A model generated the notes under the pieces. The model was given only the letters and a program-made list of their open reading frames with translations, did not search any database and was not told where the DNA came from. A program made the position numbers and the translations under genes. A stretch of 64,000 bases of DNA from Bacillus sp. A301a_S52 (GTDB lineage: Bacteria; Bacillota; Bacilli; Bacillales; Salisediminibacteriaceae): contig JABXYP010000001.1 of NCBI GenBank assembly GCA_024701455.1, positions 2,298,001 to 2,362,000 of the forward strand, written 5' to 3'. Position 1 is the stretch's first letter. Each line of letters starts with the position of its first letter. Shown here piece after piece: positions 54,499 to 64,000 of the stretch.

Positions 54499-57400
54499 TT
54501 ATAAATCCTCAATTTTCACCTTACTACCGGAGCCACCTGGTTCAGCGGAAGTGACAATTAATTTACGCGGCAATCTTTCTTTAAGTTCAGGAACATGACT
54601 AATAACGCCTACTGATAAGTGTGCTGTATGAAGCTGTTCTAAGGCTGTTACAACCGTTTCTAGTAAATGAGGATCTAGTGTTCCAAAGCCTTCATCTAAA
54701 AAGAAAAACTCAAGATTATGCTCACCTTTTAATTGAATAGAAGCAGACAGAGATAACGCTAAAGCAAGAGCGGTTAGAAAAGTTTCCCCACCTGATAACG
54801 ATGTAACTGGACGTCTTACGCCCCCATTTAAATCATCTCGCATAATAAAACCACCAGTGGAATCTACTTCTATCGCGTATCGACCACGTGTCAAGGTTTT
54901 TAAACGTTCGGAAGCAAGTCTACTAACTTGGATAAGTTGTTCTTCTGCAATGAATTCAACAAATTCCTTTCCTCGAAATACTTTGTCCAGTTTCGTAAAC
55001 TGTTCTACTAACTCACTAGCGTCTTGCCGTTTTGATTCCAATGATTGAAATCGAGCCATTTTGTCAGTCAGTTCTTGTAAATGGTGCTTAGCTGCTCCAT
55101 ACGCCGTCCGCGACTCCTCCAGCGCCTGTTTTAATTCAGCACATTGTTCCTGTAAGAGGTGAAATGTGTCATAAGAAAATCGTTTGTCTTTTATTTTTTC
55201 TTGGATTTGCTTTTCTTGTAACTGTAAATCTCTTTGTTTATGCTCGTAAGTCGACAATTGGCTTTCCATGTGATGTATAGCAGCGTTTTCCCGCCGATGC
55301 TCATCCACCTCTTCAATCTTTGAAAAGGACGACTCTTCTAACTGCTTTTCAATGTTGTCATTGGCACGTTTATAACGTTTATTAGCCTCTTCAATCGAAT
55401 GGGTTAACTGTGTGACCTTTTCCATCGTACTTTGATGTAATTTAGTCGCTTCATCTACATTTTCTTTTGCTATAATGGTAGCCCGTTCAATCTGGTGTAA
55501 GTCTTCTTCATATCGTTTAATCAGATCCTTCACATCTTTTCCACCAGTAGCTGTATCAATTTCATTTGTTATTTCTTTAATCAACGCCCTTTTTTCTTCT
55601 TGAATAGATTGTTTTTTTGATAATTCAATTGTCACATGTTGCAATTTATCTGAAGTTTCCTCAATGTCTTCTTGCAGTTTATCAAGAATTGAAACACTCT
55701 TATCAAGCCGTTGCCGAATCACTTCTGCCTGTTCTTCGCGCTCTTGCAGTTTTTGAAATGCTGTCTCAACCTCGGTAAATACGACCTGTGGATATATTGT
55801 TTCCCACGCATGCATGTCTTCTTCGTATGCTGATCGTTTGTCAGCTACTTTTTCCTGAGCCTCCAACACTTGTGTATTGAACTGGTTAAGTAGCTGGTTG
55901 TGGGCAGATAGCTTTTCGTGATAAGAAGTAAATTTATTTAAATTCTCCTGCCAACGATGCAACACACGTTCGATTGCTTCCTGCTCACTTCCCCATCTCT
56001 TCTTCCATTGGGACCACTGATCATTAAACGCTCGATCGTTAACATGCGGCAATGTTTTATCTTCATGAACACTCTCATAATAGTCAGTGACTTCCTGGGA
56101 AGGAACAACCGGTGATTGTTGAGCGGCTTTATCTAGTGACCAGCAATACTCATTTAGTTGTTTTTCTATTTGGTTTACATCCTTTTTAAGAACCTCTATG
56201 TCATATGTCATAGAAACGTCTGTAGTTACTGCAATCTCATCGAACTTTTGGGTGTTACTCGTGTGATGGAAAGATCCGCAAACTGGGCAAGCTTGTCCCT
56301 CTTCTAATGTGTTTCTAAGTGCCTTTATAGCTTCAGTTTGTTGCTTATCTTTTACTGATCGCTCCAAATCTTCAATTTGCTGTACGATTGTATCCGTTTG
56401 TTTTTTCTTATCACGCGATTGATCATACCAAAAACGCAATTGTTTAAAACTCTCACTTAACTCATTTGTTAAGTCTAATGCTTTTTTTTCAGTTTCTGTC
56501 TTCTCTTTATCGGCCTGTTTTTGCTGATCCACCTTTTCATTTAGCTCTAACACGGACTCGTTTAATTGCTCTTTTAAATAGTTCAATCTCTGTTTAGCAT
56601 CTTTAGCTTTATAAAGAACTTGCTTTTCCTCACTAGTCGGTCTAGTGGTGGATAACTCCTGTTTTAATGCATCTTGTGCTTTTTCATAGGTCGTTCTTTT
56701 ACTTTTCATCGCCTCTAACGTAGTGCGCCAACTTTTTTCCTGCTGTACTAACTCGTTAATCTCTGAACTTAATTGATTGTTTTCAGATATACGCTCATTT
56801 AAATGATCAACCTTACGAGATAGGGTTTTCATATTTTCAAGTTTCATTTTTAAAGAAAACTCTTCTTTTTGCTGATATGTCAAAGCAGCATCATACGCCT
56901 GTTGACATTTATCCATTCGTAGCTTAAGCGTGTCTGCTTCCTCCTTAACTGTCGCTAAATCAGTTTGGATTTCTTTTAATATATGATGACTTTCCCTAAC
57001 TTCTTTTACATAAGGATAAAGGATGTTGGCTTCCTTTGCCGTTAATATTGTTAATTTTAATTGTTCATAATAACCTTGCTGCTCTTCAAGCTTGTTTCTT
57101 TCTTCTTTAATTTCTGTTAATTGTTCAAAGTGTTCTTTCAACTTTTTAGCCGTATCATATTCTTTTTCAGCTTTTGTTAACGCGTGTTTTTCGAGCTCGA
57201 TCTGTTTATCAAGGATATCCACGTGCTCTTTCGCTTTCTCAACAGCTTCTTTAGAAGCATCCCCAAGAGCTTTTTGTTCTGCTTCAATTAGTTCTTTCTT
57301 ATGATTTTCATTTGTTAAACGTTGTTTCAACTTATGATTTAGTTCGTCACCGTATTTTTCTAAGTGGAACAAACGTTGGAGCATTTTCCGCCTTTCTGTT

Positions 57401-57888
57401 CCTTTTAAAGACAGAAATTCTGAGAATTTTCCTTGTGGGAGAACGACAGCTCTTGTGAAATCATCTATCGAAAGGCCTAAAAGCTTTTCCACCTCTTTTG
57501 TGACATCTTGCGCTTTATCAGCGATAACAGCAGAGTCATTTGTGAGGTCAATCAGTCTTGCTGTTGCTTGACGTAAACTATTATCCTTCGTGCGTTTAAA
57601 TGTTCTTTCAGCTTTAAACATAGTGTCTACACCATGTTTACCTAGAGAAAAAGTAAAAGACACTGCCAGCTGGTTCTCAGCATGATTCAGTATACCTTGT
57701 GTATTACTAGGAGCTCTTTCAACTTTCCCATATAAAGATAATGTCATGGCATCTAATATAGAGGATTTTCCACTCCCTGTCGGTCCAAAAATACCAAATA
57801 CACCGCTCTCACATAACGTTTCAAAATCCACTGTCTGCTTTTCTCGAAAGCTATGCAACCCTTGGATAGTTAACTCTAAAGGTTTCAC
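54499..57888 (-). CDS. sbcC: Exonuclease subunit SbcC (Rad50-like)
   Basis: ATPase of the SbcCD nuclease that opens hairpins and processes blocked DNA ends. 1129 residues: Walker A FGPTGSGKSSILDAM near residue 35, long antiparallel coiled coils, the zinc hook CPVC in GQACPVCGSFHH near residue 540, and the C-terminal signature SLSGGETFLTALALAL with Walker B FFFLDEGFGTLD. The GTG start overlaps the sbcD stop as GTGA. Last gene of addB-addA-sbcD-sbcC. Confidence 0.95.
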   Translation of the reverse strand: MKPLELTIQGLHSFREKQTVDFETLCESGVFGIFGPTGSGKSSILDAMTLSLYGKVERAPSNTQGILNHAENQLAVSFTFSLGKHGVDTMFKAERTFKRTKDNSLRQATARLIDLTNDSAVIADKAQDVTKEVEKLLGLSIDDFTRAVVLPQGKFSEFLSLKGTERRKMLQRLFHLEKYGDELNHKLKQRLTNENHKKELIEAEQKALGDASKEAVEKAKEHVDILDKQIELEKHALTKAEKEYDTAKKLKEHFEQLTEIKEERNKLEEQQGYYEQLKLTILTAKEANILYPYVKEVRESHHILKEIQTDLATVKEEADTLKLRMDKCQQAYDAALTYQQKEEFSLKMKLENMKTLSRKVDHLNERISENNQLSSEINELVQQEKSWRTTLEAMKSKRTTYEKAQDALKQELSTTRPTSEEKQVLYKAKDAKQRLNYLKEQLNESVLELNEKVDQQKQADKEKTETEKKALDLTNELSESFKQLRFWYDQSRDKKKQTDTIVQQIEDLERSVKDKQQTEAIKALRNTLEEGQACPVCGSFHHTSNTQKFDEIAVTTDVSMTYDIEVLKKDVNQIEKQLNEYCWSLDKAAQQSPVVPSQEVTDYYESVHEDKTLPHVNDRAFNDQWSQWKKRWGSEQEAIERVLHRWQENLNKFTSYHEKLSAHNQLLNQFNTQVLEAQEKVADKRSAYEEDMHAWETIYPQVVFTEVETAFQKLQEREEQAEVIRQRLDKSVSILDKLQEDIEETSDKLQHVTIELSKKQSIQEEKRALIKEITNEIDTATGGKDVKDLIKRYEEDLHQIERATIIAKENVDEATKLHQSTMEKVTQLTHSIEEANKRYKRANDNIEKQLEESSFSKIEEVDEHRRENAAIHHMESQLSTYEHKQRDLQLQEKQIQEKIKDKRFSYDTFHLLQEQCAELKQALEESRTAYGAAKHHLQELTDKMARFQSLESKRQDASELVEQFTKLDKVFRGKEFVEFIAEEQLIQVSRLASERLKTLTRGRYAIEVDSTGGFIMRDDLNGGVRRPVTSLSGGETFLTALALALSLSASIQLKGEHNLEFFFLDEGFGTLDPHLLETVVTALEQLHTAHLSVGVISHVPELKERLPRKLIVTSAEPGGSGSKVKIEDL

Positions 57889-59054
57889 GAAGGCTCTCCC
57901 CCTTCTTCATTAAGAAGCTCAAGGAATAGACGCGTGACTGCCTCATCAGGCATAGCTCCCCCTGTTTGTCGTTTATAAAACTGACTAAATAGTTCTTCAA
58001 TCGGTACATGCTTCCGATTAACTGTATAATCATATTCAAATTCAGGGAAGATCGGACGAACCGTCAATATTCCAGGGTAGGCTTTTTTTAATTTATAGAT
58101 TTCTTCCATTGTTAAACTATCTGTTACGTGTACTTCAAGCTCAATCCATGCGTTCGTATCTTTTTTTTCATCCATCCATTGATGCACTTGGGAAAGACCC
58201 TTCTCAGCATGCCATTTAACGAGTGGCTTTCCTGTACTTAAATGGACTTCATTGATAGTAGCAGTTTTTCCTGGTTCAACGTCGATGATAGACACTGATT
58301 TAGCATAACCAGTTTCTGAAAAACTGAAGGCTAGTGGTGAACCTGCATAGCGGGCTGGTGCTTTTGCATGCTTTATATTTTGAGGTCGATGAAGGTGACC
58401 GAGAGCTGTGTATTGCACGTTATCTGGCAACTGAGTTGCTCGGACAGTATATGCACCTCCCACTTCTATGGGACGCTCCGAGTCTGTACCTGAACCTCCG
58501 GCTACAAATAGGTGACTCATGGCAATCGCTATCTCATCTGATGAAAATGAGCGTGTTAAAGTGTTAAAAAGGTGATGTATTTTAGCATCATAAGCATCTC
58601 TATGAACAAGCTCATCCTCTTCATGAGAGAAACTTTCTTTAAGTCTAGATTCTGACGGATAAGGCAATGCTGCTATATTTAAATACGTATTCTTATGTCG
58701 TACCGGAACACGAAGTGGTGTCAATGTTGGATAGCCTTGAATATAAATTTCTTGCTTCCTTAATAATGTTCTAGCAGCTGAAAGCCGTTCAGGATGGTCA
58801 TGGTTTCCTGCGATAATGATGATCGGTATGTTACCTCCGTCCGCTAAACGAGCCATGCTTTCATAAAATAATTCCTCTCCTCTCGCAGGCGGGTTGACCG
58901 AATCAAACACATCTCCAGCCATCAGTACAGCATCAACCGATTCGTCTTTTGTTATTTGAATTAATTCATCAAAAAAAGCGTCATGTTCAGGGAGACGATC
59001 TCGGCCTTCAATCGTTCGCCCGATATGCCAATCAGCTGTATGAAGTAAACGCAT
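57885..59054 (-). CDS. sbcD: Exonuclease subunit SbcD (Mre11-like)
   Basis: Manganese-dependent nuclease partner of SbcC. 389 residues. Phosphoesterase motifs: HTADWHIGR at the N-terminus, MAGDVFDSVNPP, IAGNHDHPERL and TALGHLHRPQ. The ATG at 59054 follows GAGGAG, 9 bases away, and comes 13 bases after the addA stop; the longer frame to 59096 would overlap addA. Confidence 0.95.
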   Translation of the reverse strand: MRLLHTADWHIGRTIEGRDRLPEHDAFFDELIQITKDESVDAVLMAGDVFDSVNPPARGEELFYESMARLADGGNIPIIIIAGNHDHPERLSAARTLLRKQEIYIQGYPTLTPLRVPVRHKNTYLNIAALPYPSESRLKESFSHEEDELVHRDAYDAKIHHLFNTLTRSFSSDEIAIAMSHLFVAGGSGTDSERPIEVGGAYTVRATQLPDNVQYTALGHLHRPQNIKHAKAPARYAGSPLAFSFSETGYAKSVSIIDVEPGKTATINEVHLSTGKPLVKWHAEKGLSQVHQWMDEKKDTNAWIELEVHVTDSLTMEEIYKLKKAYPGILTVRPIFPEFEYDYTVNRKHVPIEELFSQFYKRQTGGAMPDEAVTRLFLELLNEEGGEPS

Positions 59055-59067
59055 TGTCTTACACTCC

Positions 59068-62000
59068 TCACATTGGAACACTGTAATCGCCATCAAATAA
59101 GTACAAATAACTTGCTTTAATAGGTTCTTGCCACGTATCCGCTAATGCACGACTATATAACTCTATTTGATAGCGATAACGTTCTTTAAAATAGGCGATG
59201 ATCTGTTCATCTGATAGATGCGTAAAACGTCTATCTGTACGATCAGTCTTATAATCTAACACGATTAATTTGCCGTCACTATCTCTGAAAATAACATCAA
59301 TCATACCTTGGACAAACACAATATCATCTTCTTGTCCAGTCCATGTATCGTATGCTTCAGATGCTGCCAAGCCATAACTAAAAGGAACTTCACGATGTAT
59401 GTCTGAGGAACGACATAACTTTGTCCCAATATCAGATCGTAAGAAGGCTAAAATCCACTCTACATTCACCTGTTCAGCCTCTTCAGCCGTTAACATATTT
59501 ATGGCTACCATTCGTTCTAAATCACTGATGACTGTATCTCTATCAGCCTTAGGTGAAAATGTTAAATGTTGCATCACAGTATGCATCACTGTCCCTAACT
59601 CAGCTGAACGTAAACTTTTTCTTTGTAAAAACTTTGGTTGCTCTGCATATTTGGATTGAAAACCTGTTGACATAACGGCTTCACTATAATCGTCTTGTAA
59701 AAGGCGCTTCAACTCACTGACTGATTGCTTTGCCTTATGGGTTGTGCCATCTCTAAATGGATAAGTCCATTTTAATTGTCTAATAACACTCGAATGGTCC
59801 TCTGACTTTATAGGAACAGCTTTAAAATGATTCACAAGAGTGTTAAAATCATGCTCGTGAGATGACGTATCACTTTCTGCTTCTCCGATTTCCTCTTGAT
59901 TAACAAGCTTAAGTTGCCATTTTGAATCATCGTTAGCTACCTCAGAAGATGTAGGATTAAACGGCCCATAGCCCATTGCTTCCAAAAATGAAAAAGCGTG
60001 ATAATGACGCAAAACAGCCGGCACCACCCAATCTAAAAAACTAGCTGCTTTTTCACGGGTGATAGCAGGTAAAAGCCATTCGGAAGTTTCACTGTTTTCC
60101 ATCCATTTAGTTAACGCCTTATCTGCATCGTTAACAGAGCCGATTAAAATCAACTTCTCTTTTGCTCTCGTTAAGGCTACATACAACACTCTCATTTCTT
60201 CTGCCAATAATTCTGAGGCAATACGCTGTTTAATGACTTGCTGCTGCACTGTTGGATAAGCCACGCGCAAATCAGGATCAATTCTTTTAGAACCTAACCC
60301 TAATGTTTTATGAAGCAAGTAATCTCCTCGTAAGTCTTGACGATTAAAGGCTTTATTCATTCCAGCAATAAATACGACGGGGAACTCAAGTCCTTTACTT
60401 TTATGAATAGTCATCATTCGTACAACATCTTCTTGTTCTCCGAGGGCTCGAGCAGTTCCGAGGTCATCCCCTCGCTCTTGCATTCGCTCAATGAATCTTA
60501 AAAAACGAAAGAGTCCGCGAAAAGACGTTTTTTCATATGCTCTCGCTCTATCATAAAATGAGCGCAAGTTAGCTTGACGTTGTTTCCCCCCAGGCATTCC
60601 TCCTGCAAAATCAAAAAATCCGGTATCCTGAAATAATTGCCATATAAGTTCAGATACAGAGCCGGTTCGTGCTTTATTACGCCAAGTAGTTAAGTTATTA
60701 ATAAAATGTTCGCATTTCTCTTTTAATGCTTGGTGCTCTTGCTCCTCCACGTTGATAACCTCTTTTAATGCTTCATAATAGCTTCCGCTTTCTTTATGAA
60801 GACGTATAACAGCTAATTCAGATTCTGTCATATTAACAAGTGGTGATCTAAGAATAGCGGCCAATGGAATATCTTGATACGGATTGTCGATCGTCTTAAG
60901 CAAAGCCATCATCATTTTTATCTCAACTGCTTCAAAATAACCAGTTGAAAGTTCAGCGTAAACTGGGATGCCCGATTTCTTAAACTCCTCCATAATCGTG
61001 TCTGCCCATGGCATCGATCTCATTAATATTACGATATCTCGATAGGTAATTGGACGGGTGGTGTTCAATGTTTTATCGAAAATGGGGTATGAAGTCGTTA
61101 TAAGTTCTTTAATTTCTTTTATCATGGCTCTTGCTTCTAATCGCGATGTCTCTATATCTTCTTCTGCATCAATGTCAGTCTCGTATAAGCTACTTACGCT
61201 CGTACTAGCTATTGGCTCACCTTTATTAACTAAAATGAGCTCTGTATCATAACCTTCCATATCAGGATATGACGTGTTACCTTGCTTCAACTCCGCTGCA
61301 TCATCATAAGCAATATGGGCAACATCTTCATCCATTAGCTGTTTAAAAATAAAGTTCGTCCCGGACAGAATCTCTTTCCGGCTTCGGAAATTTTTAGCTA
61401 AATCAATACGTAAGCCCGCTTGGTCCCCAGTTAAATCAAATGCCTTATATTTTTGCATAAAGAGAGCTGGCTCTGCTAGTCTAAACCGATAAATTGATTG
61501 TTTAACATCTCCAACCATAAAAGCATTGTTACCATTAGAGATCAACGAAAGTATTGTCTCTTGCACAAGGTTTGTATCTTGGTATTCATCGATTAAAATT
61601 TCAGAAAAATAATGAATATAATCTAAAGCGGCCTCTGATGGGTGTAACTTGTCAGTTGTACTCATCTCGTTGTTAATAAAAATGTTTAAACAAATATGTT
61701 CTAAATCTGCAAAATCTAGAACTCCTTTTTCTTTTTTTTCATAAGAAAACCGGAGGGAGAACTCTTTAACAAGCTGTGTTAACGTGTCCATTGAGGGTGC
61801 CATTGCCTGCAAATCTTCCATAACCTCTAGTGGTGACTGCATGAAATAAGCTGTTTGTAGGTCGCTGATGATCTTTTTGGCTTCATCACGCAACTCTTTT
61901 GCTTTTTCCTTCAGGAGTGGGTCTACTTCCTCTTTTTTTGTAATAGACGGTAAACGGGAAAACGTGACGTGTTGAAACATTTCATATAGCGTTTGCCACG

Positions 62001-62820
62001 TGTCACAGGCATTAAGCTTTTCAATTTGTGCTAATTCATTCGTAAAAAGCGTTATATATTTTTCCGGTCCATCAACGGTTTCTGCCAAAGTCTGCGCTTT
62101 ATTAAGTAGCTGTTTTGCAAAAGTCACTTGACGCTTCACATGTGTAATAGCTTCTTGGACCCAATACACTTCGTCAATACTTGCCACATCAGTCACTTTA
62201 TAATTTTCCGCTATTTCCTCCAGCCAGCTAAATGGCTGTGGATGAGAACGCGAAAAAGAATAGAGATTCAGTAATAACTGTTTTAGTTTATCATCACTAC
62301 GATCACCGCTATATTGATCTACTAATCGAAAGAAAGATTGATTGTGATTCTTACCGTACTCTTCCTCAAACAAGTCATCTAGTATCTCTTCTTTTATTAA
62401 TTCACCTTCTGTATCGTCAAGAATTCTAAAATTAGGATCAATATCGACTAAATAATAATATTTGCGAATGACATTCATACAAAAAGCATGCAACGTTGAA
62501 ATTTGCGCACGATGAAGTAACGATAATTGCCGTTGAAAATGTAAAGACCGAGGATTATCCTCTAACTTCTTTTCAATCGCTTCTCCAATACGTTGACGCA
62601 TCTCGGCTGCCGCAGCATTGGTGAACGTCACAACGAGTAGCCTGTCCACATCACAGGGCTCGCTCCCATCGTCGATTTTTCGAATGATTCGTTCTACTAG
62701 CACAGCTGTTTTCCCACTGCCGGCTGCCGCAGCAACAAGAATATTATTTCCTTCGGCAGCGATAGCTTTCCATTGATCTTCCGTCCAAAAAACCTCTGGC
62801 GGTTTAGGTGATATCTCCAT
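59068..62820 (-). CDS. addA: ATP-dependent helicase-nuclease subunit AddA
   Basis: 3'-5' helicase and nuclease of AddAB, the RecBCD counterpart that resects double-strand breaks and recognises Chi. 1250 residues: UvrD-type Walker A AAAAGSGKTAVLVERI near residue 40, DEYQDTN (Walker B) near 410, QEDVVRMMTIHKSKGLEFPVVFI and VALTRAKEKL (helicase motifs V-VI), and the C-terminal nuclease motif VLDYKTDR. Start ATG 62820 after AAAGGAGGCCAACGTT; it overlaps addB by 17 bases. Confidence 0.96.
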   Translation of the reverse strand: MEISPKPPEVFWTEDQWKAIAAEGNNILVAAAAGSGKTAVLVERIIRKIDDGSEPCDVDRLLVVTFTNAAAAEMRQRIGEAIEKKLEDNPRSLHFQRQLSLLHRAQISTLHAFCMNVIRKYYYLVDIDPNFRILDDTEGELIKEEILDDLFEEEYGKNHNQSFFRLVDQYSGDRSDDKLKQLLLNLYSFSRSHPQPFSWLEEIAENYKVTDVASIDEVYWVQEAITHVKRQVTFAKQLLNKAQTLAETVDGPEKYITLFTNELAQIEKLNACDTWQTLYEMFQHVTFSRLPSITKKEEVDPLLKEKAKELRDEAKKIISDLQTAYFMQSPLEVMEDLQAMAPSMDTLTQLVKEFSLRFSYEKKEKGVLDFADLEHICLNIFINNEMSTTDKLHPSEAALDYIHYFSEILIDEYQDTNLVQETILSLISNGNNAFMVGDVKQSIYRFRLAEPALFMQKYKAFDLTGDQAGLRIDLAKNFRSRKEILSGTNFIFKQLMDEDVAHIAYDDAAELKQGNTSYPDMEGYDTELILVNKGEPIASTSVSSLYETDIDAEEDIETSRLEARAMIKEIKELITTSYPIFDKTLNTTRPITYRDIVILMRSMPWADTIMEEFKKSGIPVYAELSTGYFEAVEIKMMMALLKTIDNPYQDIPLAAILRSPLVNMTESELAVIRLHKESGSYYEALKEVINVEEQEHQALKEKCEHFINNLTTWRNKARTGSVSELIWQLFQDTGFFDFAGGMPGGKQRQANLRSFYDRARAYEKTSFRGLFRFLRFIERMQERGDDLGTARALGEQEDVVRMMTIHKSKGLEFPVVFIAGMNKAFNRQDLRGDYLLHKTLGLGSKRIDPDLRVAYPTVQQQVIKQRIASELLAEEMRVLYVALTRAKEKLILIGSVNDADKALTKWMENSETSEWLLPAITREKAASFLDWVVPAVLRHYHAFSFLEAMGYGPFNPTSSEVANDDSKWQLKLVNQEEIGEAESDTSSHEHDFNTLVNHFKAVPIKSEDHSSVIRQLKWTYPFRDGTTHKAKQSVSELKRLLQDDYSEAVMSTGFQSKYAEQPKFLQRKSLRSAELGTVMHTVMQHLTFSPKADRDTVISDLERMVAINMLTAEEAEQVNVEWILAFLRSDIGTKLCRSSDIHREVPFSYGLAASEAYDTWTGQEDDIVFVQGMIDVIFRDSDGKLIVLDYKTDRTDRRFTHLSDEQIIAYFKERYRYQIELYSRALADTWQEPIKASYLYLFDGDYSVPM

Positions 62821-64000
62821 AACGTTGGCCTCCTTTCTCACGTATAGTGGCGATCATTGTTTCGTTAGATTGTGTTGGTAAACGTCGATAATCATTCGTC
62901 TCAAGCGTTGCATCAAACTGACATAATGCTTTATACGAACAGAACTGGCAAGGACTCTTTCCGTTTTTCATATAAGGCGAAATAGCTAAGTCACCTGTTA
63001 AAATGGCTTCCCCTATTCGCTTTACATGTTGTCTAAGATAAGTCCTTAAGTGTTCGTAATCGTCAGGCGTCACCACTTTAGAATCTGAGTACACTTCTCC
63101 GTCTTTCTTAAAACCGACCGGTACTATATCAGAACGCCCACTTTCTAACGATGTATCCATTTGCTTAATCGCTTCAGGGTGAGATGATAACAAGCCTTTC
63201 ATTTTAAACTCTTTTATGATTTTTGCTTCAATTTGCTCTACGGTTAATTTTTGATCTGTTTGGATAATTGGGTTGTGAACATGAAAATATAACACGCCTG
63301 CCGGCGAGACTTCTGTCCCAAGCCAATCAGAAGCAAAGCTTACTACGACGTCTAAATAGATGAGCATTTGTAAAGCTAACCCATAATACACCTCATCAAG
63401 TTTAATATCTTTACTACTCGATTTATAATCAATGATACGTACATAAACACCTGACTCATCTTTAGCTTGATCCACCCTATCTATTCTACCGATAAGCTCA
63501 ACAATTCCCCCATTATCTAATTTAAAAGTTAATGGTGGTAATTGCTGACCTGGTCCAAATCCTACTTCTAAACCAGCAGGGGAAAAACCCGTTTTTTTAG
63601 CATGTTCAGCTAGAATTGTTGAAGCGGTGGCCACCACTTCTTCAAGCTTTTGCTGGATATATTTAAAGCGGCTTGAACTAAGTAAAATTTCTCGTTGAAT
63701 TTTCGGAGCTAGCTGTTCAACAATCGTTTTTGCTTTAATAATTGCTTCGTCTTTTGATAATGTGGAAAAATCTTTCCCTTCACGCCTCAACAATTCGGCC
63801 ATTTCCTTTAGAGCCGCGTGAAATAATGTACCAATATCTGGTGCCTCCAATTTAAATGTTTCTCGTTCCTTCAGCTTAAGTCCGTAATTAGCAAACTGTG
63901 AAAATGGGCAGGCATTATATTGTTCAAGTCTAGACACACTTGTTTTTAACGATTCACCATACAGTTTGACTGCTAAATCTTCCGGAAGTCGTGTTGGCTT
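62804..64000 (-). CDS. addB: AddB subunit, C-terminal part (5' end outside window)
   Basis: Partner of AddA. The frame is open from 64000 leftwards, reading KPTRLPEDLAVKLYGESLKT before the internal GTG at 63937, so the gene starts outside the window; about 398 residues are visible. The 4Fe-4S cysteines of AddB are seen in YNACPFSQF and in PCQFCSYKALCQFD near the end, and the nuclease motif in IIDYKSSS. The end overlaps addA. First gene of the repair operon. Confidence 0.95.
   Translation of the reverse strand, partial: KPTRLPEDLAVKLYGESLKTSVSRLEQYNACPFSQFANYGLKLKERETFKLEAPDIGTLFHAALKEMAELLRREGKDFSTLSKDEAIIKAKTIVEQLAPKIQREILLSSSRFKYIQQKLEEVVATASTILAEHAKKTGFSPAGLEVGFGPGQQLPPLTFKLDNGGIVELIGRIDRVDQAKDESGVYVRIIDYKSSSKDIKLDEVYYGLALQMLIYLDVVVSFASDWLGTEVSPAGVLYFHVHNPIIQTDQKLTVEQIEAKIIKEFKMKGLLSSHPEAIKQMDTSLESGRSDIVPVGFKKDGEVYSDSKVVTPDDYEHLRTYLRQHVKRIGEAILTGDLAISPYMKNGKSPCQFCSYKALCQFDATLETNDYRRLPTQSNETMIATIREKGGQRYGDIT

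Overview
The window is a low-GC Gram-positive chromosome segment, most likely from a halophilic or alkaliphilic member of the Bacillaceae. The evidence is ectABC ectoine synthesis, a Bacillus-order arginine operon (argCJBD-carAB-argF), strong AAGGAGG-type ribosome binding sites, Bacillus-type genes (ypcP, ykqA, ykpA, yhgE with a TetR gene, addBA-sbcDC), and operators resembling Rex, CodY and ArgR/AhrC sites. No rRNA, tRNA, CRISPR array or intact insertion sequence was seen. This is mostly core chromosome with one accessory-looking island.

Layout. 1-2345: ectABC, entering from the left edge, with a terminator. 2438-8105: an AbrB-type membrane protein, a DCC thiol oxidoreductase, a BtuF-like protein without a signal peptide, a 50-residue zinc-ribbon protein, ypcP, a family 6-like DNA glycosylase, a DUF6884-like protein and a GNAT. 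8211-9296: ilvE behind a CodY-like site. 9564-21934: the arginine block (argH, argG, then argF-carB-carA-argD-argB-argJ-argC, all on the minus strand). 22155-22252: a possible small structured RNA. 22368-26089: cls, a ring-cleaving dioxygenase, msrA and ohr. 26233-29456: yhgE and its TetR regulator, each with a matching operator. 29771-31171: an acidic DUF6583-like surface protein.

31434-36190 is the most unusual part. A minus-strand cluster encodes a radical SAM protein with extra C-terminal cysteines, a divergent thymidylate-kinase-like protein, an MFS exporter, a 20-residue lysine-rich peptide with a perfect ribosome binding site followed by a terminator, and a nucleotidyltransferase. It looks like a small modified-peptide (RiPP-like) pathway.

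37001-42987 is nrdABDG, encoding class I and class III ribonucleotide reductases, behind a clear cobalamin riboswitch with a terminator just before nrdA. This implies that these B12-independent enzymes are made when B12 is short, and predicts a B12-dependent class II enzyme elsewhere in the genome. 43260-45751: hypothetical genes and ykqA. 45905-50356: adhE and a divergent membrane protein sharing Rex-like sites. 50852-54270: a hypothetical gene, ykpA (ABC-F) and a DUF952 gene. 54499-64000: sbcC, sbcD, addA and addB (addB runs off the right edge), a double-strand-break repair operon.

Four intergenic places carry related copies of a short structured repeat (7251, 9469, 50741 and 54436), which the genes do not explain.
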